64,000 nt of DNA, taken from contig NZ_BBZF01000018.1 in assembly GCF_020884795.1 (NCBI RefSeq), forward strand, positions 124,001-188,000, given 5' to 3'. The stretch is from Micromonospora okii. Its GTDB lineage: Bacteria; Actinomycetota; Actinomycetes; Mycobacteriales; Micromonosporaceae. The notes under the pieces are model-generated. The model was not told where the DNA came from. It saw only the letters and a program-made list of their open reading frames with translations, and made no database searches. Below are positions 58,453 through 64,000 of this stretch, piece after piece. The translations under genes were made by a program, and so were the position numbers. Positions within the stretch are counted from its first letter, which is position 1. Every line of letters starts with the position of its first letter.

Positions 58453-60293
58453 TGGCCGAGCCGGCCGCGCCCGCCGCCCGCGAGCCCGCCCCGCCGCCCC
58501 GCCCGGAGGCGGCGGCCGACGGCCGGGCGGGGCGCCGCCGCTGGCGGGTACGGGGCGTCGACGCCGCCGTGGTCGCCGGCTACCTCGGGCTGGCGGTGCT
58601 GCTCACCGGCGGGCAGTGGGGCCGGCCGGAGCGGCTGTTCCACCAGGACAACGACCAGATGCTCTTCGAGTGGATGCTGGCCCACGCCGCCCGGGTCGTC
58701 ACCGGCGCGGAACACCCCCTGCACAGCACCGCCCTCAACGCCCCCGACGGGGTGAACCTGATGGCCAACACCTCGGTGCTCGGCCTGGGCGTGCCGCTGG
58801 CCCCGGTGACGCTGCTGCTCGGCACGCAGCCGGCGTTTCTGGTCGCGGTGGTCGCGTGCCTCGCCGGCACCGCCACCGCCTGGTACGCCCTGCTGGCCCG
58901 CCGGCTGGTCCGCTCCCGGGTCGCCGCCGCCGTCGGCGGGCTGGTCTGCGGCTTCGCGCCCGGCATGGTCGCCCAGGCCGGGGCACACCTGCACATGGCC
59001 GCCCAGTTCCTGGTGCCGCCGATCCTGGCACTGGTGTTCCGCCCCGGCGTCGACCGGGTCCGCCGGCACGGGGTGGCGCTCGGGCTGCTGGTGGCCTACC
59101 AGGTCTTCCTCGGCGAGGAGGTGCTGGTCTTCGTGGCGCTCGCCGCCGGGGTGCTGGCCGTGGCGTACGCCCTCGCCGACCGGGGCGCGGCCCGCCGGCT
59201 CGCGCCCGCGTTCCTGGGCCGGATCGGGGTGGGCGCGCTCGTGGCGGCGCCCCTGCTGGCGTACCCGCTGTGGTTCCAGTTCCTCGGGCGGCAGCACTAC
59301 TCGGGGATGCCCTTCCACGCGCGGAGCTTCCAGCTCGACGCGGCCTCGTTCACCGCCTCGGCCCGGCAGACCGTCCTCGGCGACGACCACCTGCCCGGGC
59401 TGCTCGCCCCGAATCCGACGGAGGAGAACTCGTTCTTCGGGCCGGGGCTGCTGGTGCTCGCCGTGGTGATCGTGGTGTGGCTGTGGCGCCGGCCGCTGGT
59501 GCGGGCGCTGGCCGTGGTCGGCACGGTCGCCGCGCTGCTCTCCCTCGGCACCACGATCCGGGTGGACGGCGCGTCGACCGGGCTGCCCGGGCCGTACCGG
59601 CTGCTCGCCGGGGTGCCCCTGCTCGACCTGGTGGTGCCGGCCCGGTTCGCGCTGATCTGCGTACCGGTGCTCGGGGTGCTGGTCGCGCTCTCCCTGGACC
59701 GGGTCCGGCAGCCTGCCCTCTCTTCGGGCGGTGGCCGACCGGCGGGTGGGGACCGGCCGGTGGTGCCGGTGCGGCTGCTCTGGGGCGGCGCGGTGGCCGC
59801 CGCGCTGCTCCCGCTCACCCCCACGCCGATCCGCACCGTGCCCACCTGGCCGGTGCCCGCGTTCGTGGCCGGCGGGGGCTGGCGGGCGTACGTGCCGCCC
59901 GGCCGGACGCTGGTGCCGGTGCCGCCGGTGACCGGCGCCGGGGCGAGCCCGGCGACGTTCTGGTCGGCCCGCACCGGCGTGGCGTTCACCGCGCCCGGCG
60001 GCTACTTCATCGGCCCCCGCGCGGCGGGCGACCCGAGCGCCCGCTGGGGCGCCCCGGACCGCCCGACCGCCGCCCTGCTGCGCCGGGTGGCGCTGACCGG
60101 CGAGGTGCCCGCGCTGGGCGACGGCGACCGGCGGCAGGCGGTGGTGGACCTGCGGCACTGGCGGGCGGCCGTGCTCGTCCAGGGCGGCCTGCACCGGGGT
60201 GACCCGGTGCGCCGCACCGTCGACCAGCTCGTCGGCCCGGGACGGGAGATCGGCGGCGCGTGGGTGTGGGACGTCCGCCCTCTGGTGGGCTGA
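58452..60293 (+). CDS. GT-C-like multi-pass membrane protein 2
   Basis: The 613-residue paralogue of the upstream gene has a short basic cytoplasmic N-terminus, about ten helices and the same landmarks: FHQDNDQMLFEWML (outside loop Asp), LNAPDGVNLMANTSVLGLG, YQVFLGEEVLVFVALA, TEENSFFGPGLL, and GGYFIGP near residue 515. It ends with LRHWRAAVLVQ and WVWDVRPLVG. The ATG at 58452 overlaps the previous stop by one base, so the two are translationally coupled. Sequence identity to the first gene is moderate, so the duplication is old. Confidence 0.8.
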   Translation: MAEPAAPAAREPAPPPRPEAAADGRAGRRRWRVRGVDAAVVAGYLGLAVLLTGGQWGRPERLFHQDNDQMLFEWMLAHAARVVTGAEHPLHSTALNAPDGVNLMANTSVLGLGVPLAPVTLLLGTQPAFLVAVVACLAGTATAWYALLARRLVRSRVAAAVGGLVCGFAPGMVAQAGAHLHMAAQFLVPPILALVFRPGVDRVRRHGVALGLLVAYQVFLGEEVLVFVALAAGVLAVAYALADRGAARRLAPAFLGRIGVGALVAAPLLAYPLWFQFLGRQHYSGMPFHARSFQLDAASFTASARQTVLGDDHLPGLLAPNPTEENSFFGPGLLVLAVVIVVWLWRRPLVRALAVVGTVAALLSLGTTIRVDGASTGLPGPYRLLAGVPLLDLVVPARFALICVPVLGVLVALSLDRVRQPALSSGGGRPAGGDRPVVPVRLLWGGAVAAALLPLTPTPIRTVPTWPVPAFVAGGGWRAYVPPGRTLVPVPPVTGAGASPATFWSARTGVAFTAPGGYFIGPRAAGDPSARWGAPDRPTAALLRRVALTGEVPALGDGDRRQAVVDLRHWRAAVLVQGGLHRGDPVRRTVDQLVGPGREIGGAWVWDVRPLVG

Positions 60294-60882
60294 CTTCCGC
60301 CCCGGTCCCCGCCCTACCTTGGGCGGGAGGCGTTGAGCAGGTTGCCGTGAGTGTTGCGTAGGTTGCCGTAAGTCCGGTCGGCTACCGATGCCCGGAGGCG
60401 CACGCCCGGCCGGGCACCCGGCCTCGCCGGCGCCACCACCACCGACACGGCCTGCTCAGCAGGACCCGAACCCCTGCCGCTGAACGCTCGCCCCGGCAGC
60501 GGTGAACCGGCCCCGGTGCGCCGGCTTTCCGCTTCGTCGCCCTGCCACTGCACCCTCTCGCCGCCCTTTGCTCTGCATCCAAATAGGCAACAGTCACGAT
60601 CGGTGATCCTGCTGGGGGCCGGTGCGCCAATCATCGTCCCTGATCATGCCCCTGTTGCGTGGGCGGGTGCAGAGCAAAGGGCGGCAGCCGGGGGCGGTGG
60701 TGGGGCCGTGTCGCTTACGTGCCGTGACCGTTGGCGTGTCTTGCCGGGCACGGGTGGCTGACCGTGGTGGCCCGTAGCGGCATTGATCGACTCCGTGTCG
60801 CCGACCCGGGGCGGTCCAGGAGCGGCGGAAGGCGCAATGTCGCCGACATGGAGCGCCTCAAGCGTTAACCGGGGGCCCTTCC
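60294..60882. other. 589-bp intergenic region with a large inverted repeat
   Basis: No gene is credible in any frame. The region holds a short duplicated motif (AGGTTGCCGT at about 60338 and 60360), a 126-bp inverted-repeat element (60560-60685) and dispersed-repeat copy E at the right edge. It separates two convergent genes of the membrane-protein family. Confidence 0.6.
60560..60685. repeat. 126-bp inverted-repeat (MITE-like) element
   Basis: The outer arms 60560-60580 (core CCGCCCTTTGCTCTGCATCC) and 60665-60685 (core GGGTGCAGAGCAAAGGGCGG) are complementary over 21 bp with one mismatch. Inner pairing (GCAACAG with CTGTTGC, and GATCGGTGATC with TGATCA) extends the stem. No coding capacity. 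The length and terminal inverted repeats resemble a miniature transposable element, but target duplications are not evident. Confidence 0.7.
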
Positions 60883-60885
60883 TCA
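60862..60885 (-). repeat. Dispersed GGAAGGG-GTTAACGC repeat, copy E
   Basis: On the reverse strand: TGAGGAAGGGCCCCCGGTTA then ACGC. The TGA is the stop codon of the membrane protein encoded from 62820. Confidence 0.7.
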
Positions 60886-62820
60886 CACCTTCCAGAGCCA
60901 GACGTCGTCGACGCGCTGCGCCGGGCCGAGCAGGGCCGTCATCAGGTCGCGCAGGACCGCCTCGCGCGGGTGCGCGCCGAGCACGACCACGGACGCCTTC
61001 CAGTGGCGCAGGTCCTCCGCCGCCTGGCGGCGGTGCTCCTCGGTCAGCGGCGGCACGACGCCCGAGTCCATCGTGGCGTAGATCAGCGTGCTGGTCGGCC
61101 GGTTCGGCGCGCCGAAGACGCCCTCGCCGTCGGCGTTGGGCCCGATGAAGTAGCCGCCGGGGACGGGGAACGCGTGCTGGGTCAGCGCGCTCCAGCGCAG
61201 GGTGGACAGGCCGTGCACGTTGCTGGGGATCGGCACCGGCACCAGGGTCCGGCCCGCCGGCACGTACGGCCGCCAGCCGCCCGAGGTGATGAAGCGCGGC
61301 GGTGGGTCGACCGGCTGGGCCGGCAGCGGGCGGGGGACGAGCGGGAGCACGGCCAGCGCGAGGGCCGCGTACCCGACCGGGCGCAGCCAGCGCCGGGACC
61401 GGGCCGGGACGGCGGTGGCCGTGGCCGTGGCCGGCGCGGCGTCCGCCGGGTCGGCGGCGGCGTCCGCCGGGGCCCCGTCGGCGGGCGGGCGGGGGGCCGG
61501 CACGCGCGGCCCGCCGGCCGGGGCGGTGCGGGCCAGCGCGTCCCAGGCCAGGGCCAGCAGCACGCCGAGGGCGGCGGCCACCACCAGGGAGAGCCGGGTG
61601 GGCATCATCATCTCGACCAGCGGCAGGTCGTCGGGGATGTACGCCCACGGCCCGTCGATCGTGGTCTCTTCGCCGTCGAAGCGCACCACCGGGCCGATCG
61701 AGGCGACGGTGAAGACCACCACCAGGACCGCGACGATCCGGGCGGCCAGCGACCGGCGCACCAGCAGCGCCAGGGCGACCAGCGCCACCAGCACCAGGGG
61801 CCAGCCGAACCAGGTGTTCTGTTCGGTCAGGCCGATGGTCTTCTCCACCGCCTCGTCCCCGGCGAGGGTGTCCCGGGCGAACGTGACGAACGCCACCAGG
61901 TCCTCGCCCCAGTTGTGGAACACCCCGCCCTGCAGGCCCCGGTAGGACTGCGGGCCGTTGAACTGGAACCAGATCGGATACGCCGTGAGCAGCAGGGCCA
62001 GCGCGCCGCCGAGGCCCAGCGCGCCCAGGAAGCCGCCGGCCCGCGCTCGCGCCGCCCGGGGCCGCTGCGCCACGTAGGCCAGCACGATCACCAGGCAGGC
62101 CAGCGCCGTGAGCAGCAGCATCTCCTCGTTGATGAAGATCTGGTACGCCACCAGCAGGCCGAGCACCAGCCCGTCGCGCCGCCAGCTCCGCCCCGGCGCG
62201 CCCAGCAGCAGCACCCGGGCCACGATCACCGGCAGCAGGAAGTTGGAGACGAAGTTCGGCTGCCCGTTGGCGTGGTGCACGATGCCGGGCGCGAAGCCGA
62301 GGAACGCGCCGCCGACGAACGCCGCCGCGCGCGAGCGCACCAGGTGCCGCGACAGCATCCAGTACGCGGTGCCGGCCGTCGCCGCGAGCGCCCCGCCCAG
62401 GTAGAGGGAGTACGTCACCTGCGGGCCGAGCAGCCAGGTCACCGGGGCCAGGGGCAGGGTGACCCCGAGCAGAGACGTGTTCGCCATCATGTTGACCCCG
62501 TCCGGGGCGTTCTGGCGCAGGGAGAACAGCGGGTTCTCCAGGTTGCGCACCGAGTACGCGCCGTGCGAGAAGAGCCACTCGAACCAACTGTGGTCGGTCG
62601 GCAGGTGCGACGACACGCGGTGGTGGATGTCGGCCCAGTAGTTGAGGCACACGAGGACGCCGAGGAGCACGTACGCTCCGATGGCCAGCAGATCGGCGCG
62701 GCTCGGCCGCCGGCGGCGTGCGGTGGCTGTGCCCGTCCCGTCGGGTCCGGTCGGCGCGGCCTGCGCCGAGGCGGGTGCGGAATTCGAGTTCAGCGAGGGG
62801 TCTACCACCGGAACGGCCAC
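60883..62820 (-). CDS. GT-C-like multi-pass membrane protein 3
   Basis: This 645-residue protein is the third paralogue, on the opposite strand. It has PTDHSWFEWLFSHGAYSVRN (outside loop Asp), LRQNAPDGVNMMANTSLLGVT, YQIFINEEMLLLTAL, TEQNTWFGWPLVLV, a long Ala/Pro linker between the last helices (about 455-490), GGYFIGPN near residue 550, LRHWKASVVVL and VDDVWLWKV at the end. The GTG at 62820 is favoured by a TACGAT box 8 nt upstream and by the short N-terminus; the frame extends upstream over the next gene. Family and function inferred as for proteins 1 and 2. Confidence 0.8.
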   Translation of the reverse strand: MAVPVVDPSLNSNSAPASAQAAPTGPDGTGTATARRRRPSRADLLAIGAYVLLGVLVCLNYWADIHHRVSSHLPTDHSWFEWLFSHGAYSVRNLENPLFSLRQNAPDGVNMMANTSLLGVTLPLAPVTWLLGPQVTYSLYLGGALAATAGTAYWMLSRHLVRSRAAAFVGGAFLGFAPGIVHHANGQPNFVSNFLLPVIVARVLLLGAPGRSWRRDGLVLGLLVAYQIFINEEMLLLTALACLVIVLAYVAQRPRAARARAGGFLGALGLGGALALLLTAYPIWFQFNGPQSYRGLQGGVFHNWGEDLVAFVTFARDTLAGDEAVEKTIGLTEQNTWFGWPLVLVALVALALLVRRSLAARIVAVLVVVFTVASIGPVVRFDGEETTIDGPWAYIPDDLPLVEMMMPTRLSLVVAAALGVLLALAWDALARTAPAGGPRVPAPRPPADGAPADAAADPADAAPATATATAVPARSRRWLRPVGYAALALAVLPLVPRPLPAQPVDPPPRFITSGGWRPYVPAGRTLVPVPIPSNVHGLSTLRWSALTQHAFPVPGGYFIGPNADGEGVFGAPNRPTSTLIYATMDSGVVPPLTEEHRRQAAEDLRHWKASVVVLGAHPREAVLRDLMTALLGPAQRVDDVWLWKV

Positions 62821-62828
62821 GACGCGCC

Positions 62829-62834
62829 ATCGTA
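62829..62834 (-). promoter_or_regulatory. Putative -10 box (TACGAT) of membrane protein 3, leaderless type
   Basis: TACGAT on the reverse strand ends 8 nt before the GTG at 62820; no ribosome binding site. Confidence 0.35.
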
Positions 62835-62898
62835 CAGACGTCGCCGCGTGGCGCGGGCCGGCCGGTGCGGCCCGGCCGTCTTCGGGGGAGGAGCGTCG

Positions 62899-64000
62899 GT
62901 GACCGTCATCGACCTCGGCGAGCTGCGGAGCGACGCCGAGCGGGATCCCCCGCCGCCGCCCCGGGCCGTAGGTCGGCCGCTGCGGGTGGCGCTGGCCGGG
63001 GCCGCCGCCCTGCTCGCCCTGGCCGGCTCCGCGCCGGTAGCGTCGCCCGCCTCGGCGCTCGTCACCGGCCCACCCGGCACCGAGGCCGTCGCCGCCGGCG
63101 GCCGGGTCTACGTGGCAGGACCGGTGTCGTCGGGCGAAGGTGGGACGCGCGAGGTGACCGCCCACGCGCCCCCGGCCCGGGCGGGCGGCGCTCTGCGACC
63201 GCTGTGGCGTGCCTCGGTGCAGATCGGTGCGGGCCCGTTGCAGGTGTGGGAGCACGTCGGGCTCGTGCTGGTCACCGGCGGGGACGACAGGCTGCTCGCG
63301 ACGGTCGCCCTGGACGCGGCGACCGGCCGTCAACGGTGGCGGCTGCCCGGTGCCTCGGCCCCGACCGTCGGCGGAGGGCTGCTGCTCTTCGGCTACGGGA
63401 CGGTCGATCCGCTGCGCGGGGTGGACGCGGCATCGGGGCGGCCTCGCTGGTCGGTGGCGGCCCACTGGAGCTGGACGGTCCGCCAACGGGGTGTGGAGAT
63501 CGACCGGATCGTGCTGCTCGGCAGGTCGGGACGGATTGAGGTGCGGGAGGCGGCGTCCGGGGCGGTTCTCGCCGCCCGCGACACTGGTAGGTCGCCGGGA
63601 GTCCAGACGGCCCGCGTCGCCGGGGGCCTGCTGCTGTTGGCGACCGGCGGCGAGACCGGCCTCGATCGGGTCACCGCCTACGGGCTGGACGCGCTGGACC
63701 GGCGCTGGGAGCTCGACCTGCCCCGGACCGGGGACCTGCCGGATTGCGGCGACCTGCTCTGCGTCGCCACCCCGGAGGCCGGGCTGGCGGTGTTCGACCC
63801 GGCGACGCGCCGGCCCAGGTGGACGAACCCGCGCTGGACCGGGGTCGTCGCGGCCCGGGGCGGCCGGCTCCTCGTGGCCGACATCGAGGACGTGACGTCG
63901 TCGGCGGCGTCGGAGGTCGCCGTGCTGGACGCCGCCACCGGGCGGACGGTCGCCGCGCTGGGAAGCTGGCGTCCGGTGGACCAGTGGGACCCGGACGGGC
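62899..64000 (+). CDS. PQQ-binding-like beta-propeller repeat protein (C-terminus beyond window)
   Basis: The 367 residues visible show a cytoplasmic N-terminus (VTVIDLGELRSDAERDPPPPP), one membrane helix (about 38-60, VALAGAAALLALAGSAPVA), then propeller blades with recurring Ala-x-Asp-Gly-x-x-W-like motifs: ALDAATGRQRWRLP, GVDAASGRPRWSV, AYGLDALDRRWELDLP, VFDPATRRPRWTN, VLDAATGRTVAAL. This is the PQQ/quinoprotein-type propeller seen in BamB-like proteins. A signal-anchor topology puts the propeller outside the membrane. GTG at 62899 has GGGGGAGGAGC upstream. Cofactor binding is not implied by the repeat type. It is divergent from membrane protein 3. Confidence 0.85.
   Translation, partial: MTVIDLGELRSDAERDPPPPPRAVGRPLRVALAGAAALLALAGSAPVASPASALVTGPPGTEAVAAGGRVYVAGPVSSGEGGTREVTAHAPPARAGGALRPLWRASVQIGAGPLQVWEHVGLVLVTGGDDRLLATVALDAATGRQRWRLPGASAPTVGGGLLLFGYGTVDPLRGVDAASGRPRWSVAAHWSWTVRQRGVEIDRIVLLGRSGRIEVREAASGAVLAARDTGRSPGVQTARVAGGLLLLATGGETGLDRVTAYGLDALDRRWELDLPRTGDLPDCGDLLCVATPEAGLAVFDPATRRPRWTNPRWTGVVAARGGRLLVADIEDVTSSAASEVAVLDAATGRTVAALGSWRPVDQWDPDG

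Overview
The window is about 74% G+C chromosomal DNA from a high-GC actinomycete. Gene order and protein sequences point to Micromonosporaceae, most likely Micromonospora or a close relative; that placement is an inference from reading, not from a database comparison. Most of the window is a core block whose gene order resembles the Mycobacterium tuberculosis Rv2733c to Rv2682c segment: miaB, a DUF349 protein, miaA, dapF, hflX, lexA, nrdR, an IdeR-type repressor, sigB, DUF3099, DUF3039, sigA, suhB, a LytR_C protein, DUF4193, DUF3093, dut, DUF3710, an OB-fold protein, DUF3159, two TrkA-type proteins, an APC permease, an RNA methyltransferase and dxs.

Layout. 1-5.6 kb: the N-terminal part of an amino-acid ABC ATPase, selD, a small unknown gene, DUF2277, miaB (tRNA ms2i6A) and DUF349. 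5.6-8.3 kb: a dioxygenase-fold protein, then miaA and dapF, with a 54-bp tandem repeat running into the miaA start. 8.4-14.3 kb: NAD-malic enzyme, HflX, a secreted propeller-like protein with a Gly/Arg-rich tail, and LexA with two SOS boxes. 14.7-19.4 kb: nrdR-nrdJ, where the class II ribonucleotide reductase carries a 358-residue LAGLIDADG intein inside its N-terminal active-site Cys motif. 19.5-21.7 kb: a DUF2332 gene, then two truncated genes (WYL regulator and L-asparaginase) joined head to head. 21.8-31.6 kb: IdeR/DtxR, rhodanese, an AcuC deacetylase plus Pat-like acetyltransferase pair, SigB, Spo0M-like protein, Dtd and a methyltransferase. 31.7-38.5 kb: LtrA-like protein, DUF3099, the pseudouridine kinase/glycosidase pair, DUF3039, a TRIC-like channel, an SF2 helicase and a DUF7455 protein. 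38.7-55 kb: sigA through dxs. 55-64 kb: a lipoprotein, three paralogous multi-pass membrane proteins resembling GT-C glycosyltransferases, and a PQQ-like propeller protein cut by the window end.

Functional threads. RNA modification and quality control are strongly represented (MiaA, MiaB, Dtd, a TrmA/RlmD-family methyltransferase, HflX). DNA precursor supply and damage response sit together (NrdR/NrdJ, Dut, LexA). Both group 1/2 sigma factors lie within 12 kb of each other.

Non-coding structure is rich. There are several near-perfect terminator hairpins between convergent genes. A dispersed repeat built on GGAAGGG and GTTAACGC occurs in five places, and three copies begin exactly at a stop codon. 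Two long inverted repeats (8.29 kb and 60.6 kb) look like dispersed elements. Many genes have a TANNNT box 6-9 nt before the start codon and no ribosome binding site, which suggests leaderless transcripts. I saw no tRNA, rRNA, CRISPR array, transposase or prophage.
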